Origin: Hydrogenophaga taeniospiralis CCUG 15921
Lineage (GTDB): Bacteria; Pseudomonadota; Gammaproteobacteria; Burkholderiales; Burkholderiaceae_C
DNA: 64,000 nucleotides
Assembly (NCBI RefSeq): GCF_001592305.1
Contig: NZ_BCWR01000001.1
Location: 496,001 to 560,000, forward strand
Reading direction: 5' to 3'
The notes beneath the pieces were generated by a model. That model had not been told where the DNA came from, ran no database searches, and saw nothing but the letters and a program-made list of their open reading frames with translations. The position numbers and the translations under genes were made by a program. Shown here piece after piece: positions 15,906 to 23,544 of this stretch. Every line of letters starts with the position of its first letter. The stretch's first letter is position 1.

Positions 15906-17614
15906 AGCAGGCGCACACGCAGCACGACGATGAGCTCGCGGGCGGACTGGCTGTTGTTTTCCTTGGTGACGAGCTTGCCGAAGAAAGGCACGTCCGACAG
16001 GAACGGCAGGCCGCCGTTGTTGTTGCCGCTCTTCTGGTCGATCAGGCCCCCGACCACGACCACGTCGCCATCGTTCACGTTCAGCGTGGTGGTGAGGCCC
16101 TTGTAGGCCACCTGGGGCAGGCTCACGCGGTTGGAGTCGTTCACCTCGACCAGGGCCAGGCTGGAGGGGTCCACGTCGCTTTGCACCGGGTTGATCAGCA
16201 GCTCGATGCGCCCGTCCTCGCGGATCATGGGCAGCACGCCGACCATCACGCCGGAGAACACGGCGTCGGTCTGCACCTCGGACGAGGTGGTGGTCGCGCC
16301 CCCGCCGATGTTGTTCTCGGCCGAGCTCGACTTGGACACGTAGCGCTGGCTGGTGCCCACCGACAGCATCGCGGGGGTGCCGTTGCGCACCTGGATGTTC
16401 GGGTTGGAGAGGATGCGCAGGTTGCCGAAAGAGCGCAGGGCGTTGATCACGGTCGAGCCGCTGCTGTCCTGGTAGGCCGCGCCGCCGCCGGTCTGGCCCG
16501 TGCCCGGCCCGACCAGCCTGGAAGGAATGGTCAGGCTGCTCGCGGGGTAGTTGCGCGTGCGCGATGAGTTCGGCAGGCTGGCCACGCCGCCGGCCAGTTC
16601 CAGCGCGCTGGAGCCGAAGTTCAGCGCCAGGCGGCTGCGCAGCTGGGTCCAGTCGATGCCGAACTCGTAGCCGTCGCTGAGCGTCACGTCGATCAGCTGC
16701 GCCTCGATGTAGACCTGCTTGGTCAGCATGTCCTGTGTGTTCTTGATGAGCTTTTCCACCGAGCGCATCTGCGACGGGCGGGCCTTGACGAACAGGGTGC
16801 CGGAGGTGCGGTTCAGCGTGAAGCCGTGCTGCTGGTTGGGCTGCACCACCTGGGTCGGGTCCTGGTTGCCCTTGGCCGCCGAGGCCGGGTCCACCACGGG
16901 CGAGCGGGCCTCGCCCAGAATGGTCTTGAGGTTGTTCTCGATCTCGGTGTAGGGGTCGGCGCGGCTGCCGGCCGCGGCGCTCATGGACAGGCTGCCCGAG
17001 ATCGCGGAATTGGCGCCGGTGGAGTTGGAGCCGAACACGTTGCCGCCCGAGTTGAGCGACATCTGGGTGTTGATGTTGAGGAAGTCCATCGCGAAGAACT
17101 TCTCTTCGTGCAGCTTCACGCGCAGGGTCTGGTTGCGGATTTCACCAGCCACGTCGTAGCTGCGCAGCAGTTCGTTGAAGGCCTCGCGCAGCGACACATC
17201 CTTGAGGAACATGTCGGTCAACGCGCCTTGCTGCACCACCGCCGGCTCCACGATGAGGTTGACCTTGGCCGCGTCGGCGAAGGCGGTGAGGATCTGGCTG
17301 ATGTTGCCGTTGGACACGGCCACGCTGATGGTCTTGCCTTCCAGCGGGTCGTAGGTGGGGGCCGCGGGCTCCAGCGGTTTGGCCGCCGCGGTGCGGCGCA
17401 TCTCCCGCAGGATCTGCTCCTGCTGGGCCAGCAGCTTCGCCGACTCGGCCCGCGTCACCTCCTGCATGCGCTTCAGGGAGTCCACGTCGGGGTCGCCCAG
17501 GTTTTTGGCGCTCTGGGGCGGCGGCGCCACGCAGGCGCCCAGCAAGGCTGCCGAAACAATCGCGGTGGTGGTGGCCATTCCGGGCTTGAACATGGAGAAC
17601 TTGAAGTGGTGCAT
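15902..17614 (-). CDS. mshL: Outer-membrane secretin, MshL type
   Basis: Predicted 570-aa lipoprotein secretin forming the outer-membrane gate. The signal peptide ends in the lipobox LLGAC, with Cys28 as the lipidated residue. A short N-terminal domain (about 95-170) resembles the STN/secretin-associated fold. A Ser/Gly/Asn-rich linker separates it from the N1-like ring. The C-terminal secretin domain (about 300-570) has VYIEAQLIDVTL, the gate region RILSNPNIQVRNGTPAMLSVG, and the terminal signature GGLIDQ, PFLSDVPFFGKL and ELIVVLRVRL. Length and domain set match pilus (MSHA-type) secretins rather than GspD or PilQ. The upstream methionine at 17614 is used; the one at 17593 would give a more compact signal peptide. 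Confidence 0.9.
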   Translation of the reverse strand: MHHFKFSMFKPGMATTTAIVSAALLGACVAPPPQSAKNLGDPDVDSLKRMQEVTRAESAKLLAQQEQILREMRRTAAAKPLEPAAPTYDPLEGKTISVAVSNGNISQILTAFADAAKVNLIVEPAVVQQGALTDMFLKDVSLREAFNELLRSYDVAGEIRNQTLRVKLHEEKFFAMDFLNINTQMSLNSGGNVFGSNSTGANSAISGSLSMSAAAGSRADPYTEIENNLKTILGEARSPVVDPASAAKGNQDPTQVVQPNQQHGFTLNRTSGTLFVKARPSQMRSVEKLIKNTQDMLTKQVYIEAQLIDVTLSDGYEFGIDWTQLRSRLALNFGSSALELAGGVASLPNSSRTRNYPASSLTIPSRLVGPGTGQTGGGAAYQDSSGSTVINALRSFGNLRILSNPNIQVRNGTPAMLSVGTSQRYVSKSSSAENNIGGGATTTSSEVQTDAVFSGVMVGVLPMIREDGRIELLINPVQSDVDPSSLALVEVNDSNRVSLPQVAYKGLTTTLNVNDGDVVVVGGLIDQKSGNNNGGLPFLSDVPFFGKLVTKENNSQSARELIVVLRVRLL

Positions 17615-17659
17615 GGCGGTCTTTGAAGCGGAGAAAACGGTGAAGGAAAGGACGGCGGT

Positions 17660-18427
17660 TCAGGGCAGGCTCTTGCGCAGCCAGCCGGCCAGCTGCGTGG
17701 GCGATTCGGAGAGCACGACGTCGTCGTTGGTGGCGCTGACGGGGGTGCCCGGGCTGAACACACAGGGGCCGGCGCTGGCCTGCGGCGGGTCCAGCCGCTC
17801 GCCGTCACCGCTGCGGTCCTTGAGCGGCACCACGAGCCAGTAGGCGACCGACATCTGCCGGTTGGTGGCGCAGTCCACCGCGCCGGCCACACCGCCGTCG
17901 CCGGTCAGGTGGGGCTGGTCGGTCGCGAGGGCCAGGCCGGCCACGTTGTTCAGGGCGACGATCAGGTCGCTCACGTCGCGGTGGTTCACGTGGCCGAGCG
18001 GGTCGCCGCTGCGCTCCAGGTTGAGCGCCAGGTCCGCGTCGGCCGGGGCGCTGGCGTTGGGGGCGCGGTACACGGCGTAGCGGGCGCGGTATTCGGCCAC
18101 GGGCAGGTCCGCCCCCACGCTGACGTAGGGGAACCAGCCGATCAAATTGCCGGTGCCGCAGACGCCGCCGACCAGACTCTCCAGGCCCGTGCCCGCGGCG
18201 CTGGCGTCCGGGCATGGCAGGCGGCCGTGGCGCACGGCAAAGGCGCGCAGCTGCGACTGCACCTGGCGCGCCATGTCCTGGGCCTGCCGACGGTCCTTGG
18301 CATCGAGCACCGTGTCGTAGGCGGAAAAAGCGGCCCAGCTCAGCAGGCCGCCCACGACCAGCACCACGGCCATCTCCACAAAGGTGAAGCCTTTCTGCGC
18401 GGATCGGTGGGAGCGGGTGGCGTGCAT
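17660..18427 (-). CDS. Pseudopilin with LPC head, short form
   Basis: Predicted 255-aa prepilin with a 13-residue leader cut before FTFVEMAVVLVVGGLLSW, Glu at mature position 5. The head is the small relative of the three large pseudopilins: RHGRLPCPDASAAGTGLE with a cysteine soon after (GGVCG), then IGWFPYVSVG and RARYAVY. A DRSGDGERLD loop and TNDDVVLSESPTQLAGWL follow. It ends exactly where the others begin their hydrophobic module, so it shows the head-only form of the family. It lies between the unknown membrane protein and the secretin gene, separated from the latter by 45 bases. Confidence 0.82.
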   Translation of the reverse strand: MHATRSHRSAQKGFTFVEMAVVLVVGGLLSWAAFSAYDTVLDAKDRRQAQDMARQVQSQLRAFAVRHGRLPCPDASAAGTGLESLVGGVCGTGNLIGWFPYVSVGADLPVAEYRARYAVYRAPNASAPADADLALNLERSGDPLGHVNHRDVSDLIVALNNVAGLALATDQPHLTGDGGVAGAVDCATNRQMSVAYWLVVPLKDRSGDGERLDPPQASAGPCVFSPGTPVSATNDDVVLSESPTQLAGWLRKSLP

Positions 18428-18439
18428 GGCGGTGCTCGC

Positions 18440-19117
18440 TCAGGGCTTCTGCTGGCCGGCCAGCAGGTCGCGCGAATACGACTGCATCGTCTGCGCGCCC
18501 TTGGCCATGTGGTCACCGATCTCGCGCAGCTCGCCCAGGATGGCCTGGCGGCGCGCCACGTCCTTGGGCGCGGTGCTCTGGGCGATGCGGTTCAGTTCCG
18601 CGCTCAGGCGCTGGGTCTGCACGCTGTGCTGGATCATCTGCCGCATGACCTGGAAGTACCGGGGGTCGAACTGGCCCTGCCCCAGCTTCTCGATGTCGTC
18701 CAGCAGCCCCTGGGTCTCGGCCAGCGAGAGCTGGGGGCCCTTGCTCAGCAGCTCGTTGACCTTCGCGCGGATCTGGGTCCGGATCTGGCGGCGCTGCTCG
18801 CGCGTCAGGGCCGGCGCGCCCGGGCCGCCGGCCTGGGCCTGGGGGCTGCTCACGGCCCAGGGCGGTGCGCTGCCTTCAGCGCCCTGCCCCGGCCCGCCCG
18901 GCGCGGGGCTGGCAGACGGTGCGGGCGCCTCGGCGGGCGAGGCCGGCAGGCCCGCGGGTGCGTCCGGCGCGCCACTGGCTGGCGGGCGCACCTGGGGCGC
19001 GGCGGGCAGCGCCGCCGCCGGGACCGGCTCGGGCGCCGGCCTGGACAGCCAGACGCCGGCCAAAAACGCCAGCAACAGCAAACCCAGCCCACCCCCGACG
19101 AGCACACCCTTGTTCAT
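18440..19117 (-). CDS. Unrecognised bitopic membrane protein of the pilus operon
   Basis: I do not recognise this 225-aa protein. It has an N-terminal transmembrane helix (about residues 5-25: VLVGGGLGLLLLAFLAGVWL) with the N-terminus inside. A Pro/Ala/Gly-rich linker spans about 26-105. A charged, helical C-terminal half follows (TREQRRQIRTQIRAKVNELL and LRQ/AELNRIAQS-type stretches). The layout resembles periplasmic adaptors such as GspC or PilP in shape only. Its start overlaps the stop of the MshK-like gene by one base (TGATG), so it is coupled to the platform genes. It may tether the inner-membrane complex to the secretin or pilus. Confidence 0.7.
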   Translation of the reverse strand: MNKGVLVGGGLGLLLLAFLAGVWLSRPAPEPVPAAALPAAPQVRPPASGAPDAPAGLPASPAEAPAPSASPAPGGPGQGAEGSAPPWAVSSPQAQAGGPGAPALTREQRRQIRTQIRAKVNELLSKGPQLSLAETQGLLDDIEKLGQGQFDPRYFQVMRQMIQHSVQTQRLSAELNRIAQSTAPKDVARRQAILGELREIGDHMAKGAQTMQSYSRDLLAGQQKP

Positions 19118-19716
19118 CAGTGGCCTTTGCCCCGCGAAGGAAAGGCGCCCAGCACCCGCAGGCGCTCCAGCGGAACGGCCACTTCCATGTCTTCACCATG
19201 GGCGGAGAACGTGACCGTCTCCATGCGGATGGACTTGACCACGAGGCCACCGGCCACCTGGTCGCCCACGCCCACCAGATAACCGTCGACCACGGCCTTG
19301 CCTTCGCTGCCGGCGCGCAGCACCACGCTCACACGCGGCAGGGCCACGGCCGAGAGCGCGACCCGCTCGGGCCGCGGGCTCCCCTTCACCGCCTTCGTGG
19401 CCACCACCTCGGGCGGCAGGGCAAAGATGCTGCCGTAGTCCGCTTGCGCCTGCACGCCCTGGTCCACCGGCGCGGCCGGGAGCCGGCCAACCTGGGCCAG
19501 CCCCTGCGGACGGCCCGCGGCCGCGCCGCGCAGGACCACCAGGGCGTCCTTCACCTCGTCCTGCTCGCGCATCTGCTGCTCGCTCAAGGGGCTGAGCGAG
19601 ACCTGCAAAGGCGGCATCGACCGGCCGTTGCTGCCGATCTGCTGGGCGATGCCCGCCATCGCCAGTACCAGCAGCGCCGTGGCGGCGGTGGTGAGAGTCA
19701 GGGCTACGTATTTCAT
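19117..19716 (-). CDS. MshK/PilP-like periplasmic adaptor protein
   Basis: Predicted 199-aa protein. An N-terminal hydrophobic segment (MKYVALTLTTAATALLVLAM) serves as signal anchor. Near the C-terminus the stretch AVVDGYLVGVGDQVAGG, followed by VVKSIRMETVTFSAHGED, has the beta-sandwich pattern of the GspC-HR, PilP and MshK proteins that dock on secretins. ATG 19716 is chosen because it opens the hydrophobic segment; an earlier in-frame start would add a polar 19-residue extension. It is separated by 88 bases from the PilM/N-like gene upstream and overlaps the next gene by one base. Confidence 0.68.
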   Translation of the reverse strand: MKYVALTLTTAATALLVLAMAGIAQQIGSNGRSMPPLQVSLSPLSEQQMREQDEVKDALVVLRGAAAGRPQGLAQVGRLPAAPVDQGVQAQADYGSIFALPPEVVATKAVKGSPRPERVALSAVALPRVSVVLRAGSEGKAVVDGYLVGVGDQVAGGLVVKSIRMETVTFSAHGEDMEVAVPLERLRVLGAFPSRGKGH

Positions 19717-19804
19717 GGGCTGTGTCGCTGGATGCGGTACTCGGAAAAAGACACCGGACCGGGGGCCCGCCAACCGACGGGCCTCCCGCTCGCGGACCGG
19801 GCGC

Positions 19805-21094
19805 TCAGATGCTCTTGCCCGGCACGACCGGTTTCAACAGGTAGGCGAACGCCCCCGACGAACCGTCGTTGGGTGACACCGATTCGGCCTGCCAGCCCTG
19901 GGCCAGCAGCTCGGCCAGAAAGCGGCGCAATTCCTGGTTGGCCGGGCCGTCCACCACACCGTCCACGCGGAAGCGGGGTCTGGCCTGGCTGTCGGTCTTG
20001 ATCAGTTGCACACGCTGCACCCGCACGCCGGGGCGCGCCGCCTGGCGCACCGTGGCCAGCATCTGGATGGGGTCGTGCACGGCGGCAAAACCGAGCTGGC
20101 GCACGAAAGTGGCCGCCGCGGGATCGAGGGCCGCGGTGTTGGCCCGGTCGACCTGGCTCACGCGCTGGCGCAGCTGCTCCGCTTCACCCCGCAGGGCCTG
20201 CAGGGCGGTCCTCTCCTGTTCGATCAGGTGGCTGGAGAAGAAGGCAAAGGCACCCAGGCCCACCGTCATCACCGCGATCAGCGCGGCCAGCGGCACCACG
20301 TAACGCTCGCTGAGCCAGGCCATGCGGCCCAGCCAGGGCGCCTGGATCGCCTGGGCATCCATGGCGTCGAGCAGGTGCGGCAGCACGGTGGCGCAGGCCA
20401 CGTCGCCGATGCGGAACGCCTCGTGCGGCATCAGGCGCGCGTCGTTCAGGCCGGCCTCGGCCAGCTTGCCCAGCAGGCCTCGCTCCACGTCCAGATCGTC
20501 GGACAGCACGGCTCCCCAGCGCAGGCCCTTGGGTGCGCCGGTCCAGCCGCTGGCCTTGAGCTGCATCACCACGGTGCGCAAGGGGGCGTGCAGGTCGGCG
20601 GGGTCGCTGCCGATGGCCGTCGCGCCGGCGTAATGCATCTTGCCGCCCGCCGCGCTGAACGCATGCAGCTGCGAGCCCAGGTGCAGCACCTGCAACTGGT
20701 CGTCCGCGGCCTTGCCCAGGAACAGGCCGGCCAGCGGCACGATCAGGCAATGGTCGGGCTGCTGCTGCGACCAGGTCTGGAATTGCTGCCACAGGTCCAG
20801 CGGAATGGCGGTGTAGAGCACCGAGCTGCTGTCGTTGTGGCGTATCTGCCGGTGCACGAAGACCTGCAGGGGGCCGTCCACGGCGCCCTCGGCGCGCACC
20901 GCTTTTTCGATGATGGCCGCGGCGTATTCGGCCTTGCCCTTGCAGGACTGCACACCCACCTGGGACTGCGCGAACTCCACCACCACGAGCGCGGAGCCCT
21001 TCACGTCGGCCCAGGGCTGCAGCTCGCGGCAGCGGCCTTCGGCGAGCTGGAACCAACCCTGCGCGCAGACAAGAATGATCTGGTCAGGTTTCAT
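19805..21094 (-). CDS. PilM/PilN- or GspL-like fusion protein of the inner-membrane platform
   Basis: Predicted 429-aa protein. The N-terminal 250 residues are soluble and look like a degenerate actin-like PilM/GspL cytoplasmic domain, without a clear nucleotide-binding motif. One transmembrane helix (about 265-287) is followed by a coiled coil (about 291-315) and a ferredoxin-like periplasmic domain (RPGVRVQRVQLIKT and FRVDGVVDGPANQELRRFL), as in PilN. PilM and PilN are therefore probably fused, as in GspL or MshI-type arrangements. The assignment depends on topology and on its place between PilO-like and MshK-like genes. Its ATG overlaps the PilO-like stop by ATGA. Confidence 0.65.
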   Translation of the reverse strand: MKPDQIILVCAQGWFQLAEGRCRELQPWADVKGSALVVVEFAQSQVGVQSCKGKAEYAAAIIEKAVRAEGAVDGPLQVFVHRQIRHNDSSSVLYTAIPLDLWQQFQTWSQQQPDHCLIVPLAGLFLGKAADDQLQVLHLGSQLHAFSAAGGKMHYAGATAIGSDPADLHAPLRTVVMQLKASGWTGAPKGLRWGAVLSDDLDVERGLLGKLAEAGLNDARLMPHEAFRIGDVACATVLPHLLDAMDAQAIQAPWLGRMAWLSERYVVPLAALIAVMTVGLGAFAFFSSHLIEQERTALQALRGEAEQLRQRVSQVDRANTAALDPAAATFVRQLGFAAVHDPIQMLATVRQAARPGVRVQRVQLIKTDSQARPRFRVDGVVDGPANQELRRFLAELLAQGWQAESVSPNDGSSGAFAYLLKPVVPGKSI

Positions 21095-21570
21095 GGGGCA
21101 CCCAACGGAAAGTAGACAACACCGGACAGCTCCAGGCTGAAGCCCCGGTCATCGGGCAAGGCGGGCGTGAACAGGCCGGCCGTGGGGCTGACCACCGCCA
21201 CGTCGAAACGATCGGCGGCAAACCACTGGAGGGCGCCACCACCGAGCTGCTGGCTCAGCAGGCGCTCGGCCTCCAGACGCGACACCGCCGAGGGCGCGCG
21301 CTGGACACGGCGGGTGCTCCAGCGGGTGGGGTCGATGCCCTCGCGCTCGGCCAGCGCGCGGATCTCGGCGTCCAGGCGCGCGTAGCGCTCGCGCTGCTCC
21401 ACCACGGGCATCAGGCCACGCAACTGGACCAGCTCGGCCCGGGTGGACGCCACCTGTGCGCGGGCCTGGTTCAGTTGCGAGACCTGGCTCATGGCCAGCC
21501 AGGCCGCCGCCGCCAGGGCGACCGTCACCACTCCGAGGACGACCAGACGTCCATGACGGGAGATGGCCAT
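21091..21570 (-). CDS. PilO/GspM/MshJ-like inner-membrane protein
   Basis: Predicted 159-aa bitopic protein. A transmembrane helix at about 8-27 is followed by a coiled coil (LNQARAQVASTRAELVQLRG and EQRERYARLDAEIRALAERE) and a short C-terminal ferredoxin-like domain (RFDVAVVSPTAGLF, FSLELSGVVYFPL). This is the PilO/GspM/MshJ layout; these proteins pair with PilN/GspL in the platform. It starts directly after the TAA of the upstream pilin gene and overlaps the PilM/N-like start. Confidence 0.68.
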   Translation of the reverse strand: MAISRHGRLVVLGVVTVALAAAAWLAMSQVSQLNQARAQVASTRAELVQLRGLMPVVEQRERYARLDAEIRALAEREGIDPTRWSTRRVQRAPSAVSRLEAERLLSQQLGGGALQWFAADRFDVAVVSPTAGLFTPALPDDRGFSLELSGVVYFPLGAP

Positions 21571-22467
21571 TTACTGATCCATCATCCAGTGGGCCGTCAG
21601 CAGCGTGACGCGGTCTTCGTCGTACTGCCGGCCGGTGGTGGTCGCGGCGCCGGGGTTGTTCGGCCCGACCGCGGTGGGGTCGTTGCCGCTCTGGCTGTTG
21701 CCGTCGATGTTGCTGGCGATGGTGTTGTTGGCCTCCCAGGACGTGCCCGGGGCATTGGCGTCGGTGGTCTGGGTGTGGGCGGCACGATCCTGGATGCGGA
21801 AGCGGCCTTCACGCGAATCGGGCTTGCCGTCGACCAGCTGGTCCATGTAGCGGGCCAGGTCGGGCGTCAGCCCGCGCACCACCATCACGTTGCCTGCACC
21901 GCTGGCGGTGCCCGCCGGGTTCCACTGGAAACACACCTGCACTTCGGTGGAATTGCCGTTGCTGTCCTGGTAGACGTAGCGGTCTTCGTGGCCTTCGCCG
22001 CGGCCCGGCGGCAGGCGCACGCCGTGGCGGGTCATGAGCGTGCGCAGCGTCTGCACGGCCAGCGCGGTGTCGCCCGCGCCAGCCTGGTTGGCGGCGTAGC
22101 CCTGGCCTTCGCAGACCTTGGCGCCCGTGCCGCCGAAGTTCTCGGGGATGCCGGCAACGGCCTGGCCACCGGTGCGCTGGCAGGCACCCGTGCCACCAAT
22201 GGTGGTCTCCGAGCCGTTGATCATGTAGGTGGGTGCCTGCTGGCAGTCACCGACCACGGTCCCTGTGCGCTGGTAGTACTGGTCGTACGCCATCTTCCAC
22301 TGCTCCAGGAATTTGTTGGAGACCTTGGTGTATTCGGCGTTGCGCTGCACGTCCTTGCCGATGGCGATGGCACCGATGATCAGGCCGATCACCGCCAGCA
22401 CCAGGGTCAACTCGATCAGCGTGAAGCCCGATTGGGCGCCGCGGCGGGCTTTGAAAGAAACGGTCAT
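21571..22467 (-). CDS. Type IV pilin-like protein, second gene of the pilin pair
   Basis: Predicted 298-aa prepilin. Leader MTVSFKARRGAQSG is cut before FTLIELTLVLAVIGLIIG, followed by AIAIGKDVQRNAEYTKV. The body shares DRYVYQDSNGN, EVQVCFQWN, GAGNVMVVRGLTPDLARYMDQ and VDGKPDSREGRFRIQ with the first pilin. It is longer, with extra cysteines (VVGDCQQAP, TGACQRTGG, KVCEGQGY). It is probably a structural or alternative pilin subunit. ATG 22467 gives a normal leader. The gap to the upstream pilin gene is 38 bases and the next gene abuts. Confidence 0.85.
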   Translation of the reverse strand: MTVSFKARRGAQSGFTLIELTLVLAVIGLIIGAIAIGKDVQRNAEYTKVSNKFLEQWKMAYDQYYQRTGTVVGDCQQAPTYMINGSETTIGGTGACQRTGGQAVAGIPENFGGTGAKVCEGQGYAANQAGAGDTALAVQTLRTLMTRHGVRLPPGRGEGHEDRYVYQDSNGNSTEVQVCFQWNPAGTASGAGNVMVVRGLTPDLARYMDQLVDGKPDSREGRFRIQDRAAHTQTTDANAPGTSWEANNTIASNIDGNSQSGNDPTAVGPNNPGAATTTGRQYDEDRVTLLTAHWMMDQ

Positions 22468-22505
22468 GGCGTGGTTCCCGAAGAGTGAGGAGTGAAGGCT
22501 GGGGG

Positions 22506-23321
22506 TCACTGGTTCATCTTGTAGACAGCGACCACGGTCACCACCTGGCTCTCGTCGCGCTGGAGGTTGTCGCCCGCCGCACCGGCACCACTGGCGACCG
22601 TGTCGTCGTTGGTGCGGTTCCACTGCACGCCGGGCGCGTTCGCGGTGCCGTTGGCCACGCCCTGCAGGCGGAAACGGCCTTCCTGGGCATCGGGCTTGCC
22701 GTCGACCATCTGGTCGAGCATGCGGGCCAGCTCGGGCGTGAGGCCCGAGACGATCATCACGTTGCCCGCACCTTCGGGGGCGCTGGGGTTGTTCCACTGG
22801 AAGCAGACCTGCACCTCCTGCGGGTTGCCGTTGCTGTCGAGGTAGACGTAGCGGTCTTCAAAACCCTCGGCACGGCCGGGCGGCATGCGGATGCCGGCCT
22901 GCGTCATCTGCGTGCGCAGGGTGGTGGCCGCGGCGACGGTGCGCGCGGTCATGGCGGCGTTGTCGGCCTTGTCGCACACCCGGGGCGGTGCCACGACGGC
23001 GGTCATGTTGCCACCCGAGATCGGCAGCACCCCGCCGGCCACGTAGGCGGCGCCGTTGACCATCAGGCGCGGCGACACCTGGTTGTCGCCCACGACCACG
23101 CCGGTGCGCTGGTAGTACTGGTTGTAGGACTGCTCCCACTGGTCGATGAACTTGTTCTTGACCTTGGTGAACTCCGCATTGCGCTGGACGTCCTTGCCAA
23201 TGGCCATGGCGCCGATGATCAGGCCGATGACGGCCAGCACCACCGACAGCTCCACCAAGGTGAAACCGCCTTGACGTTGCTTTCTAGCAACACCACCAAA
23301 TCGCTCAAATTCACGCTTCAT
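22506..23321 (-). CDS. Type IV pilin-like protein, first gene of the pilin operon (candidate major pilin)
   Basis: Predicted 271-aa prepilin with a 19-residue leader ending in RQGG, then FTLVELSVVLAVIGLIIG and AMAIGKDVQRNAEFTKV. The head contains two main cysteines (PRVCDK and EVQVCFQWN) and the shared DRYVYLDSNGNPQEV motif. The family is larger than usual type IVa pilins (mature about 252 residues). Being first after a regulated promoter region and having a good ribosome-binding site (TGGAGAG upstream of ATG 23321) makes it the best candidate for the major subunit. Which pilin dominates cannot be told from sequence alone. Confidence 0.85.
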   Translation of the reverse strand: MKREFERFGGVARKQRQGGFTLVELSVVLAVIGLIIGAMAIGKDVQRNAEFTKVKNKFIDQWEQSYNQYYQRTGVVVGDNQVSPRLMVNGAAYVAGGVLPISGGNMTAVVAPPRVCDKADNAAMTARTVAAATTLRTQMTQAGIRMPPGRAEGFEDRYVYLDSNGNPQEVQVCFQWNNPSAPEGAGNVMIVSGLTPELARMLDQMVDGKPDAQEGRFRLQGVANGTANAPGVQWNRTNDDTVASGAGAAGDNLQRDESQVVTVVAVYKMNQ

Positions 23322-23383
23322 TAAGACTCTCCAGTGATATTTTCATAACCGGAGTCAGTCTATGGACTACGTTTTCTGCGAAT

Positions 23384-23402
23384 CTGTCACAACCTGTCAC
23401 AA
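23384..23402. promoter_or_regulatory. Tandem CTGTCACAA repeat upstream of the pilin operon
   Basis: CTGTCACAA occurs at 23384-23392 and again at 23394-23402, in register with one helical turn (10 bp). On the pilin-coding strand it reads TTGTGACAGGTTGTGACAG. A TAnnnT sequence (TAGACT on the - strand, 23357-23362) lies 21 bases downstream and would put transcription start about 29 bases before the pilin ATG. The matching -35 hexamer is poor, as expected for an activated promoter. OmpR-family regulators bind tandem repeats of this kind, and such a regulator is encoded next door. The half-sites also resemble Pho boxes, but the spacing is 10 rather than 11 and the orientation is opposite. Confidence 0.5.
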
Positions 23403-23544
23403 GTCGACAGAAACCTTGATAAAAGGCATGGCGCCATGGTCAAGGCTGGTTTAGGCGTGATTTATTGCACGCCGTACGGCATGGCGTGACGCGTTGCCCG
23501 GGGCAAGCGGTCTGGCGGCTCGGCATCACCGCCTGTGGCGGCGG

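Noticed and set aside
23334-23362. TAGACT-17-TATCAC as the pilin promoter
   Set aside because: With TATCAC as -10 the start point would fall inside the ribosome-binding site. TAGACT fits better as the -10 box.
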